From Rapana venosa (lineage: Eukaryota > Mollusca > Gastropoda > Neogastropoda > Muricidae), in contig CM054143.1 in assembly GCA_028751875.1 (NCBI GenBank), positions 66,495,422-66,559,421 on the forward strand: a stretch of 64,000 bases of DNA, given 5' to 3'. Of this stretch, positions 32,979 through 45,190 are shown piece by piece. The notes under the pieces are model-generated. The model had not been told where the DNA came from and searched no databases. It saw only the letters and a list, made by a program, of their open reading frames with translations. A program made the position numbers and the translations under genes. The first letter of the stretch is position 1. Each line of letters begins with the position of its first letter.

Positions 32979-33345
32979 TTCTCTCTCTCTCCTTCCCTTT
33001 CTCTTTCTCGCTCTCCCTCTATCTATCTCTCACACACACTCTCTCTCTACCCCTCCCTCCCTTTCTCTCTCACTCCCTCCCTTTCTCTCTCAATCTCTCT
33101 CCTCTCCTTCTTTCTCCCCCCCCCTCCCCCTAATTTGTGTAGACTCTTTTATCTGTGCAGTGTTAGGTAAGTGCATTGTACACAGACTGGATGTAGCTCT
33201 GCAGTGTTAGGTAAGTGCATTGTACACAGACTGGATGTAGCTATGGTGTTTACCCAACCATTCAGACATCTGGTCACAGACTCCGACTTAATCAGGTGAT
33301 AAAAATTACGGCAACAAGCACCCCCCCCCCCCCCCCCCCCCCCCT
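32945..33345. repeat. CT tract, 44-bp duplication and C run (copy B)
   Basis: A CT tract at 32,945-33,130, the two 44-bp units at 33,156-33,243 and a C run at 33,320-33,345 match copy A at 7,200-7,548. Confidence 0.9.
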
Positions 33346-33487
33346 CCACCACGCTGCCACTATCACCTCTTCTTCTTCCCCTCCCTCTAAGAACAGGGAG
33401 TGTTTGGTTGGTTTTGGCTTTGACTGTGCGAATCCTAGAGGAGTTATCCGATGTAGAGACTGAATACATGTACATAACCAACCATCG

Positions 33488-33633
33488 GTGGATCGGTGGA
33501 TCGGTGGTCTAGAGGTAACGCGCCTGTCTAGAAAGCGAAAAGTCCGGGTCGGAAGTGTGCGGTGGTTCAAATCCCGTTTGGACCCGAAACTTTTCCCCCA
33601 TCCATTAGACCATGAGTGGTGGTCTGGGCGCTA

Positions 33634-33664
<31 letters not shown>

Positions 33665-33898
33665 CGTGTGTTGCACAAAATTATTCAGCGCACGTAAAAG
33701 AACCCACGGCAACAAAGGAGTTGTCCCTGGCAAAATTCTTAGAAAAAAGCCACTCTGATAGGGAAACAAATACAGATGCAGACCAAAAAAAAAAAAAGGG
33801 TGGCGCTGCTCTTGTGGCGACGCGCTCTCCCCGGGGAGAGCAGCCCGAATTTCACGCAGGGAAATCTCGTGACTTAAAGTGGTATAAATAAATAAATC
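33488..33898 (+). mobile_element. tRNA-derived SINE with AATAAATAAA tail (copy B)
   Basis: This is the allele of the SINE at 7,688-8,101. It differs in an extra GGATCGGTGGATCGGT unit at the 5' end, a shorter internal A run (33,786-33,797) and single bases. Confidence 0.85.
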
Positions 33899-34349
33899 AC
33901 CCCCACAAAACATGACTGCGACCATGGAAGGCAAGAGATACAGCGCTTCTTAATGCAACATTTAGCTGGTCTCTCTCTCGTGTTTTATGAACGTGTGCTA
34001 CTACGTGTAGCAGCAGATAGGTTGACATAAGTGTCTGCAAATGGTGACAAGAGTTTGTTTGAAAGCTTCATGATGGTGGCTGTAGCTGACCACTTGCGGT
34101 GGGTCGCTCGCTCCCCTCTGAGGTGGCTGGCAGAGAACAGTCTTGATAGTTCAACTTTAACACGTCTCGCTGCATCGAAGTTGGAATCACTAAGGCAGAA
34201 ATCTCCACTGGGACTGTACTATTTATAACCTTGAAAACAAAGGGTAACTGCAATTGTTCATACACTATTTCATTGTTGTTGTCATTGGTTGTTGTTGTTT
34301 TTTATATCCACTGAGTTGCTTTGCGGCTTTACAGTTACATGCACATTCA

Positions 34350-34516
34350 CACACACACACACACACAGACACACACACAGACACACATTCACACACACAC
34401 ACACACACACAGACACACAGATGCACACACACACACACAGATGCACACACACACACAACACACACACACATTCACACACACAGACACACACACACATTCA
34501 CACACACACACACACA
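34350..34516. repeat. CA microsatellite (copy B)
   Basis: CA repeats with ACAGACAC, ATGCAC and ATTCAC breaks. At this point copy B replaces the sequence that copy A has at 8,462-8,600 (copy B 34,262-34,340 differs from copy A). Confidence 0.9.
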
Positions 34517-34865
34517 GATGGGGAGGGGGGATAGTCTTGTGGTTAGAACATTGCGCTCGCAATCCGAGGACCCGGGTTCGATTCCCGTTCAAGGGGATAT
34601 TTTCTCCCGGAGTTAACATCAGTGCAGACTCCACTCTCCCAAAAGTCCTTCGGATGAGACTATAAACCAAGGTCCCATGTGCGAACGCACGCAGAACATC
34701 TTGCGCACATGTAAAATCCTGTTCCGCTTTTCGTAAGAGTAGGCCATTGTGTGCCAGTGGGAACAAATGACAGCATACACACCGCATACACACAGGGACT
34801 GGATGTAAAAAAGCACATAAGTACTAATTCCATCATCCTCAATATAAAAGAATAAGATTTTTAAA
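34517..34865 (+). mobile_element. tRNA-derived SINE (copy B)
   Basis: This is the allele of 8,601-8,946. The B box GGGTTCGATTCC is at 34,573-34,584, and the 3' end GGGACTGGATGTAAAAAAGC is at about 34,795. Confidence 0.85.
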
Positions 34866-34979
34866 AAATTATTAAAATAAAATAAAACAGAGTACACACA
34901 CACACATTCACGCACACACACACAAAACATACACACACACAGACACAAACATGCGCGCGCATGCACACACCATGCACGC

Positions 34980-35160
34980 ATGCAAGCAGAACATCTTGTG
35001 CACATGTTTAAACCTGTTCCACCTTTTGGAAGAGTAGGCCATTGTGAGCTGGTGGGAACTGATAACTAAATTTACAAAGCTGCATGCACACAGGGGCTGG
35101 ATGTAAATAAGGCATATAGTACTTATTCACTGACCTTCAAATCAAAGAATTTGAATGAAA
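34980..35160 (+). mobile_element. 5'-truncated SINE fragment (copy B)
   Basis: This is the allele of 9,065-9,245, nearly identical. Confidence 0.75.
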
Positions 35161-35626
35161 TAAATAAGATAAAACAACACTCTGCATTAGTGATATTCCT
35201 GCCAGAAATTCCCCTGTAAGAAAGAGATGATAAAGCCATCTGGAGTCTTGAGTCTTTAAAGACAGAGACAGTGACCAGAGAAAGAGACAATAAACAATGA
35301 GAGACCAAGTCAAGTCAATTTTTTAAAAAATAAATATAAAAACCTGCCCCGGGGTACAAGGAAAAGCATGCCCAAGCTCAACCAAACTGTAATCAGCAAT
35401 GGAGACCGCAATTGTCTCAGCACTTCCAAACAAACCTTACCAAAACCTTACCAATCAGAATGATAGGAAAGGAGAAGAAGAGGGATTAGAGACAGGTCAA
35501 GGGAGGTAAATGGGTAGGCAGACACACAAAGAAAATAGAAAGGGTAAGACAGACATTAGGGACAAACAAACCACAAACAGGAGGAAAAACTCAGCAAAAA
35601 GAAAAAAAGCGTGAATAGCAGAGGGG

Positions 35627-35696
<70 letters not shown>

Positions 35697-35699
35697 ACT

Positions 35700-37405
35700 G
35701 AACTGACTTGAAATGAATTACTTTTATTTAAAGAGGGTAATGGCATAAGCAAACACTTTTTTACCACCAGCCCTCTGGGCACAAAAAGAAGAACAACAAC
35801 AGCACACAAGCAAAATACGTACCAAAACAACAACACAATCTATGTATGAGGAAGAAAAAGGAATCCATTATATCATTCAAATGCAAGAAATATATTCTAC
35901 GCATACACTTTACAAAAACATGAGCATTAAATCACAAAATCATATTCGAAATAGAGAAAAGAAAATTGGCTGGAGAGAAGAGGAGAGGAGAGGAGGAGGA
36001 GAGAGAGAAGAGAGAAAGACACACAGGCAGAGACAGAGGTAGAGAGACAGAGACACAGAGAGAGACACAGACAGGCAGACAGACAGAAGACAAACACACA
36101 TACAGACAGACAAAGACTGACAGACACTAGATTGATAGACCATGAAAAGCATGATTGAGTGAAGTCATGGCAAAATGACTGATGTATATCATAATGGTAA
36201 AAAAAAAAAAAAAAGTTTATACATTGTTTTCATCATACAAAATCAACAGCCAGTCTTTGTGAGCTTTTCATTCATCAGAAAATGTTTGAGTGATTTTTTA
36301 AATTTTGGCATGGAAGAAAAATGATGATAAGTATTCCTTGAATAACATTTTGCCAGAGTGGGTGGTGCATTACCATATACTATCCTGTGCATCATTAAAA
36401 CTTTGTTGTATTCCATCTTCAAATTAAAAGGTAAAATGTCAACTATATTGTAGTCCATAGAAGTTAACGAATTTGATTTCAAGAGAATAAGTTTAATGGC
36501 ACGCTTATATAATCTAGCCAGAGGTTTCAAAGTATTTGCACTTGCAGAGTCCCACAAGGTTGAGGCATATTCCAGAACAGAATTTATATGCGCATGAAAA
36601 AATTGTTTTCTAGCACTAAGTGATGTTCAACTCAAGGAAAAGTACTCTGGCCTGTAGAGGAATTATTTTCCTAAACACAGTTGCTTTCCTTGACCATAAA
36701 CTTGCCTAGTTTGTGTCTGTTGCCTAATTTTGTTTGTCATGTTGACAAGTGATATCTTTGGGACTTCAGGCACTCCAGTGTTATGATTATTTTTAAAAAA
36801 GATGTTGTACAAAAAGTGACATCAGATGGATTCAGCCAGCTTCAGGGAACTTTACTTTGGTGAAAAACCATCACATTGCTTCAAGGGGACTAGTTGATGA
36901 ACAGTTCAAGTCATGTAATATACACAGCCCTAATTTTCAAAACTTTTTATTTTACAGCATTCAGTGACATTTTTTAAATTTGTAAAAAATAAGTACAGTC
37001 ATCTATTGAAAAACTATGAAACAATCTCAAAAGAACACATTATAAACTTTTCAATGATGTATAATGTGTATGTCATTATTATGTTGGGTAAGTCTGCTGA
37101 ATTTTTCAAATATAGCCCAAATCACACATCACCACAAAATGGCGGGATCCATTTCACTGCGACTCCAATGAGTTAAGGAAGTTTTTTATTTTAGATAGCT
37201 GAAACACCTTTCAGGATACAATTTTACTTACACTGGCAATGTACTCTTGCCACGAAAGATTATGATCGATACTGATTCCTAATACCTTGTGGAAATTTAC
37301 TTCTTCAGTATTTTCACCAGAAACATTTATAAGGGACATAGAAGAAAGCTGGTTTTGTCACTTTTGTCTGGTTGTTATGCACATACACTTACTTTTACTT
37401 GGATT
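35700..37405 (-). mobile_element. 5'-truncated LINE (copy B)
   Basis: This is the allele of 9,765-11,530. The C-terminal frame is better kept here: 36,557-36,243 reads 104 residues including LKPLARLYKRAIKLILL, LPFNLKMEYNKVLMMHRI and NAPPTLAKCY. Upstream RT-derived sequence is frameshifted. The 3' UTR ends in TTTAAATAAAAGTAATTCAT near 35,720. Confidence 0.77.
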
Positions 37406-37414
37406 AAGGGACAT

Positions 37415-37553
37415 GTGAGAGACACACAGAGACAGACAGACAGACAGAGACAGAGAGAGACACAGAGAGACAGACAGACCTCAGAATTTTAATGAACACT
37501 GACATTGGGCCACAATACACACACAGAGTCCGGGATGTCAAATGTGTGTGTGT

Positions 37554-37615
<62 letters not shown>

Positions 37616-37920
37616 GAGAGAGAGAAGAGAGAGAGGAGAGAGAGGACAGAGACAGAGAGACAGACAGAGACAGAGACACAGAGAGAGAGAGAGGGGGAAG
37701 AGAGAGTAGGAAAAAGAGAGAGGGTGACAGAGAGACAGAGAAAGAGACAGACAGGTGGAGAGGGAGATAAACAGGCAGGCAGACAGACAAACAAAAGACC
37801 CAGACAGAGAGGAAGGAAAGGTACACTACAGTGACCATTCTTATCCCTGCCTCTTTTTCTCCACCTTCCAGCCTAAACCCCTCTGCTCCCCTCCCCCCCC
37901 CCCCCCCCCCCCCCCCACCC
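37415..37920. repeat. GACA/GT/GA microsatellites and C run (copy B)
   Basis: GACA units at 37,425-37,480, GT then GA at 37,543-37,680 and a long C run at about 37,888-37,917. The 234-bp duplication of copy A is absent. Confidence 0.9.
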
Positions 37921-37954
37921 CCAAAAAAAAATGGCACAATACTGTGGCTACACA

Positions 37955-38210
37955 GACACACACACACATATTTATCTTCACCACACACACACAAACACAC
38001 ACAGAGATAGACACAGAGACAGACACACACACACCCAGAGACACAGAGATAGACACACACACACACAGAGACACAGCGATAGATACACACACATATTTAT
38101 CTTCACCACACACAGACACAGAGATAGACACACACAGATACACACACATATTTATCTTCACCACACACACACACACAGATAGACACACACAGATACACTC
38201 ACACACTGAC
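37955..38210. repeat. CA-rich repeat touching the exon D donor (copy B)
   Basis: The composition is that of 12,270-12,536, with an extra ACAGATAGACACACACAGAT unit near 38,175. On the transcript strand it is a UG tract directly after the 5' splice site. Confidence 0.9.
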
Positions 38211-38391
38211 CTGTTATTGACGTCCATTCTGATCTGGATCTGGGGGTCAATGATGATGACCACCAGGTATTTTTTGGAGTCGGCCATTTGGAAGAGGGTT
38301 CGAGCGCTGGCTTCGGGAAAGGCGGTCAGTCGTTCACTCCTCATCCATTTCTCTATGTCCTCTTTCTTTACTTCATCACCGTCCCGCGTGG
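38211..38391 (-). CDS. TMX3-like exon D (copy B)
   Basis: It is 181 bp with acceptor CTGTTGCAG|CC and donor AACAG|gtcagt, in phase with 45,564-45,630. The frame is open throughout. It differs from 12,537-12,717 by two bases, one silent (GAC-preceding ATC/ATT) and one changing Ser to Gly near the start. That level of difference fits two alleles. Function and family evidence are as given for copy A. Confidence 0.82.
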
Positions 38392-39343
38392 CTGCAACAG
38401 AAAGGCGTGGTAGGTTAGTGTCTGTGTGTGTGTGTGTACGTGTGTATGTGTGTGTTTGTGTACGTGTGAGTGTTATGTATGTGTGTGTGCATGCATGCGT
38501 GCATGCATGCATGCGTGTGTGTGTGCATGTGTGTGTGTGTGTCTGCATGTGTGTGGTTGTTTAGACATGTTCTTACCTTGTAACAAGTATCTGAAAAAAG
38601 AATTCAACAACCACAAAAAACCATCTTTATGAAACTCGATGAACAAAGACAATTCCTCTACCTCATTGTCATCACTCTGGAAACCCCTACACAGCATAGC
38701 TAAGACAGAGCTAAAGTAGATAAAATATAAAATAAAAAAGAAGAAGAAAAGGATGATCTACTCATCTAAAGTTATTCTATTTGTGTTACAGCATGTCAGT
38801 TCTAACTCTCATTTAGACTATCAAGACGCTGCTTGCTGCTTTAACCCTTTACCATTCGCATATCTTACAGAGAAACTCTCTGTAGTATTCGAAAATTCAT
38901 GCAGTTTTTTAAAAAGAAAATAAGGTACCTCAAGTACACAGAGTGCTGTACAGTTACTATTGTTCGCAGAGCAGTCATATTTGGCCAAAGTATTCATATG
39001 ATGTCATACTTTGTTCTGCACCCCAGGATGTGTGTCCTACCTACATGTGTCGTGCTGCTGTCCCCTCTTTGTCACCAAATAAAGATAACATTGCAGTGAC
39101 ATCATGTTGTTAGTCTACAACTACCCTCTAACATGCGCAATATACGTATGTGATTTAAAAAAAAAAAAAAAAAAGTGTGGTCCTGTCTGAATGTGTCCTC
39201 CATCGCATCCACTGTCATGGTAATCCAATCAAACATTCACACTGGTCACAAAATTACTGTCACCAAGTCTACATTTTCTGAGTGGAAAGTATTCAAACAT
39301 ATTAAAAGCAACGTTGACTAATGTATGTACATTATTTATAAAT

Positions 39344-39348
39344 ATATG
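39344..39348. repeat. Target-site duplication of the gypsy element, left
   Basis: ATATG, repeated at 43,873-43,877. The empty site in copy A (about 13,660-13,664) carries a single ATATG. Confidence 0.9.
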
Positions 39349-39531
39349 TCTAGAATTGGCCTGTGCTCGTGGTAGCGTGTGTACGTGTGTGCCGTGAAGA
39401 GATCGAAGTTAGCTGTTAATATTCTACCCACAATTCCATGTGTGTATCTCAGTCACCTTAGTTACGGTATGAGAGTTATGGCCCTTACAGAAGCGTCTGC
39501 AATACTAGATCTATATTGAGCTAATCCTACA
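39349..39531 (-). repeat. Gypsy LTR, 3' LTR of the element
   Basis: 183 bp. In element orientation it starts TGTAGGATTAGCTC and ends AATTCTAGA, so it has TG at the start but not the usual CA at the end. I see no difference from 43,690-43,872. Confidence 0.9.
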
Positions 39532-39611
39532 ACTCCCCCTTTTTTAGGTGAAATATAATATCAATTAAATGTGGAAAGCTGAGTTTTTAACTTGTCCATT
39601 ATTCTGTACTA

Positions 39612-39618
<7 letters not shown>

Positions 39619-39668
<50 letters not shown>
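39619..39668. repeat. T run of about 49 bases inside the gypsy element
   Basis: On the element strand this is a long A run located just after the integrase stop codon and before the polypurine tract. Confidence 0.9.
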
Positions 39669-39674
<6 letters not shown>

Positions 39675-40899
39675 CAAGGCGCTGTGGTTTTTTGATTACT
39701 CTGCTTGATCTGCGAAGCATTTGGGGGGTGTCTGAATGTGTGTATATTGGAGCAGGGTTTGAAGAGGAAACCGGCGATGAATGTTGAGCTGTGGAAGGAA
39801 CGCGCTGAGGTGATGGTTGTGGCGATGAAGGCAAGGGTGATGATGACGTTCTCACAGCTGTTGTAGTGGCTGGTTGCAGAGGTTGATTTTCCCTTGGAGT
39901 TGCCACAAGGTGTGTTCTGTTCCGTCTGATGGTGCCTGATTCCGTAGACACAATGTAGGAACGTGGATTGGGGTGTTTCGCCAAGATCTCTCCTGACTTG
40001 TTCATGTCCTTAATGAAGACGGTGTCCCCGAGTTTCAGCGCTGGAGCTTCTTTAGCAGCATGACGATTGTTGAAGTTGACACGTTGCTTTTGCTTCATGC
40101 ACTCCTCTTTCTGCTTGACGAGAGAGTGGTCAGGAGTTTGGGGCTGTAGATGGGATGGAAGTATGGGGACTTTGGTTTTTAATTTTCTCCCCATCAGTAG
40201 TTCACTGGGTGATAGACCATTTTGCAAAGGGCTTGCTCTGTATAGGAGTAGTGCAATGTAGGGATCCTTTGCTTTTTTGAGAAGATTTTTGACGGTCTGT
40301 ACTGCTCTTTCAGCTTCCCCATTGCTCTGAGGATAGTTTGGAGAGCTCGTCGTGTGGGTGAAGCCGAAGTCTGAAGCAAAATTGCGGAAGTCAGCACTGG
40401 CAAACTGAGGTCCGTTGTCAGACATCACTACATCAGGTATGCCGTGAACAGCAAAGATGCTTTTCAGTTTGGCGATGAGGCTACTGCTAGTCTGGTTGTC
40501 AAGACGACGTAGTTCTGTCCAGCGGGAGTAATAGTCGACTACAACGATGTAAGTCTTCCCGTGTAGCTCGAACAGATCCATTCCCAGTCTAGACCATGGT
40601 CGATCAGGAAAGGAAGAGGGAAGTAGAGGTTCCTTTCGTGTCAGTCTGTGTTTGTCACAAATAGCACATTTGTTGACAAGGTCTTCAATCTGAGAAGATA
40701 TGTATGGCCACCAAACTGAGGATGAAGCAAGAGCTCTGCATTTTGTGATTCCGAGGTGCCCTTCGTGAATACGATTTAGAATGTCCATTCTCATCTCCCT
40801 GGGGATAACGATTCTGTCATCAAACAGTAGCAGATCATTGACGATGGTCAAGTGTTCTCTGTTTGTCCAGTACTGCTTGAGAAGTGGTGACTCTGGCAT
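39667..40899 (-). pseudogene. Gypsy pol, integrase part
   Basis: This is a 410-residue frame holding the integrase. It has a zinc-binding HHCC region (HEGH near 45-48, CAIC at 78-81) and catalytic acidic residues in MDLFELHG (Asp108), SDNGPQF (Asp161) and SNGEAE (Glu197). A less conserved C-terminal region with many Ser/Pro follows. It lies in another frame from the preceding gag-pol frame and overlaps it by 52 bases only because of the shift near 41,114. The M at its start is not a natural start codon; it is normally made as part of Gag-Pol. Confidence 0.9.
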
Positions 40900-43646
40900 G
40901 TAGGTGGGCCATCCACTGATGCAGTATTCTCGGATTTGTGTCGTTTCAGGGTCTGATTTTTGTACTTCCTTGATTTCATGCAGCTTGTTTGCTGAAGCTG
41001 GCAGATTATCGATGACCTGATTACAATAGACTGTTGCATCATCGATGAGACTGTTGTCCGCTTTTTTTGGCTGAGCATGTGGTGCACGTGACAGTGCGTC
41101 CGCTGTTGTCTGATTTTTCCAGCGACGTGCACAACATTTGGAGAGAAACGCATGAGTCGTAGTCGAAACCGCTGAATGCGAGGTGGCATTTTGGAAAGTT
41201 CTGTAGATGAGAGCAGTGGTACCAGGGGCTTGTGATCAGTCTCTACAGTGAAGCTGAGGCCAAGGATATATTCACTCAGTCTCTCACAGGCCCAAGTGAC
41301 TGCTAATGCCTCTTTTTCTATTACAGCGTAGTTATGCTCAGCGTCTGAGAGAGAGCGTGAAATATAGCAGACTGGACGTCGTGATTTGTTCTCTTGAGTT
41401 TGGAACAAGACAGCACCAATGCCTGCGTTGGATGCGTCAGCTGCTATAAAAGTCTCTCGTCTGGGGCTGTAGTGAGCGAGAACAGGAGGTGAAATCAAGA
41501 GATTTTTGATTTGCTGGAAAGCTGTTTCCTGTTGATCGCTCCATATCCATTGAGTGTTCTTGTGTAGAAGACAGCGTAGAGGGGCTGTGAGATTGGCAAG
41601 ATTGGGCATGAACTTGGCCAGTTGGTTTGCCATGCCCATGAAGCGTTGAAGCTCAGTGATGTTTGTGGGCGAAGGAAAATTGTTGATGGCCTCCACTTTT
41701 GCTGGATCTGGGCGAATGCCAGAGGTGTCGATGATGTGGCCCAAAAATCGAATAGAGTCTTTGGAAAATTCACATTTTTCATTGAGAGTGAGATCAGCTT
41801 CTTGTAGTCGATTCAGGACTGTTCGAAGACGTTGATCATGAGTGGCTTGGTCTTCAGCATGGACAAGAATATCATCCATGTGGCATATAACGCCTTCCAA
41901 GTCGACAAGGATTGTTGAGATGGCTCGCTGAAATACCTCACTTGCTGAACTGATCCCGAAGGGAAGTCGGTTGAAACAATATCGTCCAAAAGGTGTGATG
42001 AACGTTGTGTACGGCTTTGATTCTTCACTGAGAGGTATCTGCCAAAAGCCGCTTCGAGCATCTAGCTTCGAGAAAACTTTGGAATTGGCCAGTTTAGCCA
42101 GGCTTTCATCAACTGAAGCTATAGGATGAATCTCCCGTTGAACGGATTTGTTCAGTTGAGTGAGATCTACACAGAGACGTATAGATCCATTGGTCTTTGG
42201 GACTACCACTATTCCAGAGCACCAACTGGTTGGTTCTGTGACAGGTGAGATAACACCTTCCTTGAGCATACGGTCAATCTCAGTTTTGACTTTTGGAATT
42301 AGAGGGTGTGCTATTTTTCTTGGAGCATAAATGCACACAGGTTTTGCACAATCTTTGAGAGTGATGTTGTAAGGTTTGTCCAATTTACCTAGGCGTACTT
42401 GAAAAAGTTTGGGAAACTCACTTTTGAAGTCAGGTGTCTTTGGATAGTTGACTTGGTTGACACGTGAGATCAATCCCAACTTGACACAGGCTGCCCTACT
42501 GAGGAGAGAGCATGACTGGCCTTTCAGAACATAGAGAGTTTCTGTCATTTGTTTGTCTCCGTGGCGCAGATGTGCTTGAATTATGCCCAGTGTCGTAAGA
42601 GTAGTGTTGCCTGGACCTTTCAGTGATTTCCGAGACTTGATTAGCTGGTGTGTCCTAGCCCAGCTTTCCCCCACCACTGAAACTGATGCACCCGTATCTA
42701 GTTTGAAGATATGAGGTTTGCCATTTGTGGTTATTTCTGCTGTCCAGCAGTCATCATCCTGGAGATGGAAGACATGGCCTAAAAATTCGTCATCTAGTTC
42801 GTGTGAAGCATCATCTTCATCTGATAATTCATGAACTGATTTGTGTCCATATTGTCGTTTGTAATGGCCAGTACTTCGGCAAACAACCTGATAATGTCCT
42901 TTCTTGTGGCAAGATGAACAAATAGCTGTGCGCGCAGGACATTTGTCTCTTGGATGAGATTCCTTGCCGCAATATCCGCAAGATTTGAAATTGTAGTTGG
43001 CTCTACTGGTTGATGGAAACTGTGGCTGATACTGTTCTTTCAATGCAGAACATTGTTTGACAACGTTGATAGAAGCGTCGCCTCTGATCACTGGTTGACT
43101 CTCTTTTCTCTCTTCAGCTTGTCTGCTAGACTGGACTGCTTGAGTAAGAGTTAAGTCAGCTTTAGCTTGGAGTTCGTTGGAGAGTGCATCATCGAGTACA
43201 CCAACAACTATTCGGTCTCTTATCAGTTCCTCTTTTAATTGACCATATTCACATTCTTCAGCCAATTTGAATAAATCTTGAATAAAATTTTCAACTGTCT
43301 CTCCAGGCCTTTGTATTCTTTTGTTGAACTTGGCTCTCTCAACAATCGTATTTTTCCGAGCACCAAAGTATTGATCAAAAGCAGTGACGATCTCATCCTG
43401 TTGAACAGTGTCTTCATCAATGTTCATGGTTGACATTATATCGTCTGCCACATCTCCCATAGTGTATAAAAATACACTCACCTGTTCTTCTCTAGTTTTG
43501 TTCATAAGACCTGAACCTGTTCTGTAACGAAGGAAACGTTGCTTCCATTTTGGCCAGCTGGCTGCTGTGCCGTCGAATGGTTTTGGAGCTGGGAGACTTA
43601 TCGGACGTCGAACAGCTTCGTCTGTCCTTGCTGCTACTTCTTCCAT
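40848..43646 (-). pseudogene. Gypsy gag-pol, first part (capsid to RNase H)
   Basis: This is a 932-residue frame. Capsid-like sequence fills residues 1-190. Two zinc knuckles of CX2CX4HX4C form follow at 223-236 and 243-256. The aspartic protease motif DTGA is at 317-320. The RT contains LDARSGFWQIPL (about 528-539) and MDDI (590-593) in place of the more usual YVDD. RNase H has ADASNAG (Asp737) and TDHKPL (803-808). From about residue 845 the frame is shifted by loss of one A near 41,114, and the last 88 residues are not homologous to integrase. The protein would copy the element's RNA into DNA inside a capsid. Everything except this one break looks intact. Confidence 0.92.
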
Positions 43647-43689
43647 CTTCGTGTCAGCAATCTTGGTTCATAAAAGACCACTGCCACCA

Positions 43690-43872
43690 TCTAGAATTGG
43701 CCTGTGCTCGTGGTAGCGTGTGTACGTGTGTGCCGTGAAGAGATCGAAGTTAGCTGTTAATATTCTACCCACAATTCCATGTGTGTATCTCAGTCACCTT
43801 AGTTACGGTATGAGAGTTATGGCCCTTACAGAAGCGTCTGCAATACTAGATCTATATTGAGCTAATCCTACA
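43690..43872 (-). repeat. Gypsy LTR, 5' LTR of the element
   Basis: 183 bp, with the same ends as 39,349-39,531. The gag start codon lies 44 bases inside the element from this LTR. Confidence 0.9.
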
Positions 43873-43877
43873 ATATG
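43873..43877. repeat. Target-site duplication of the gypsy element, right
   Basis: ATATG, matching 39,344-39,348. Confidence 0.9.
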
Positions 43878-43928
43878 CTCACACCTACTATTTACAAAAA
43901 CACTAATGTCTCCTTCACTAACAGCCAG

Positions 43929-44375
43929 TTACATGGCTGTCACAATGCAGATGTCACAGCCCAGTGTCACATCCAGGTGTGTTGGCGTGTTTCTCAGGTG
44001 AAAATACTGATTCATTTTGAGAAATCTGGTTTTCGTCATAATAGTACTGATCCATGACTCAGAAAATCTCAAATCAGTAGACCAGTAGAGATGAAGCCTT
44101 GGCAAACGCTTGATCCCCATCATGATCAAAACTGACAGGTAAGCCCTAATTTCCTCAGGTGTTGTTTCTGTCCATAATGGATCTATGACTAAGCCTTTCA
44201 CAGCGATCTTTTGCCTGGCATAATTGTTAGTTTCATCCGCTGCAGTTTGAAAAAAAGGTGGGGGCACAACAAAACAAAGTAATCTAAAGGCTTGGCATTC
44301 AGTGGGAGAGTGTGTGCCGGCCCAGTTGGCAGCGTGAAGTCTTGCACTGTGCCAGGCACTTGTGTGCCGCGCCAC
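43929..44375 (-). pseudogene. piggyBac transposase N-terminal fragment (copy B)
   Basis: This is the allele of 13,717-14,163, with the same FFQTAADETNNYARQK and MMGIKRLPRLHLYW segments and the same end point. It is not functional. Confidence 0.85.
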
Positions 44376-44887
44376 ATCGTCTGCAATGAAGCCAACGGAA
44401 TGTTATCCTCAGCATCACTCTCCGACTCACTACCTTCTCCTATTTCATCTCTTTCTTTTACATCTACTAAAACATCAGATTCAACACTTTATTCTCTTTT
44501 GAACTGTTCCACTTGAGCCAAAATAGCTTCAATTTCCACATCAGTATATATATTCCTCCAAAATCGTATCCTCAATCTTTGCTGCCATTTTTAGCTACAA
44601 GAAAGCGTGGGAAAGACAAAGCCAGTCACTGGCCAATTTCTTGTGAATGGGAAGCTGTGTAGCAGTGAATTTGGTGCCCATTCCTTCCTTAGTTTATGCT
44701 GACCTCAGTGGAATGTTCATTCATAGCGTGCGTGTACTAGGTAGAGCTTAGTGCATGAGGGAAATTCCCCACTAGGCTGAAATGATGTCAGGCGGGATGC
44801 GGCTGGTATAAATATACGCTGACCAGTGGGCTGCGGCGGGTAAAAATGGGAAAGCGTTAAGGAGACAGCCACTCACTAAACACTCAT

Positions 44888-45190
44888 TGGGAGGGTGAAA
44901 GCCTAGTGGTTAGAGCGTTGAGCTTGTCATCTGGTGGCCCGGGTTCAAGCCACCACTGAAGCGTCCATTTAACAGCATTTGTGCCCTGGACTGGAGTTAA
45001 CATCAGTATCACCCATCCACCCTCCTCCCAACCAAGTCCTTTGGATGAGACTGTAAACCCAGGTCCCATGTGTGAACAACGCATGCAGAACATCTTGCAC
45101 ACGAATTACAAACCTGTTCCACCTGTCACTAGAGTAGGCCATTGCATGCCAGTAAGACCAGATGACAAAATTCTTAAACTGCATGCACAT
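44888..45190 (+). mobile_element. tRNA-derived SINE (copy B)
   Basis: This is the allele of 14,672-14,975, with the same A box, B box GGGTTCAAGCC (about 44,941) and central word GATGAGACTGTAAACCCAGG. Confidence 0.82.

Larger units (their letters stand above)
39349..43872 (-). mobile_element. Full-length Ty3/gypsy (Metaviridae) retrotransposon, Mag-like
   Basis: This is a 4,524-bp element on the minus strand with two 183-bp LTRs that appear identical. It has a 5-bp target duplication, a candidate primer-binding site beginning TGGTGGCAGTGG right after the 5' LTR (43,689 downward) and a polypurine tract AAAAAAGGGGGAGT before the 3' LTR (39,545-39,532). It carries one long gag-pol frame in the order capsid, zinc knuckles, protease, reverse transcriptase, RNase H, integrase. 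One single-base loss in an A run near 41,114 breaks the frame between RNase H and integrase. No envelope-like gene is seen. The short LTR and single frame fit the Mag lineage, but I have not tested this by alignment. Confidence 0.93.
38841..44860 (-). mobile_element. piggyBac-type element (copy B) interrupted by gypsy
   Basis: TTAA lies at 38,841-38,844 and 44,857-44,860. Without the gypsy element and its 5-bp duplication it is about 1.48 kb, close to the 1,475 bp of copy A. Transposase fragment 44,375-43,929 lies to the right of the insertion. An A run at about 39,158-39,174 is longer than in copy A. Confidence 0.86.

Noticed and set aside
34254..34616. His/Thr-rich frames
   Set aside because: These are translations of CA microsatellite sequence.
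40848..43646. A domesticated gag-like or protease host gene
   Set aside because: Identical LTRs, target duplication and the complete gypsy domain order show an ordinary young retrotransposon.
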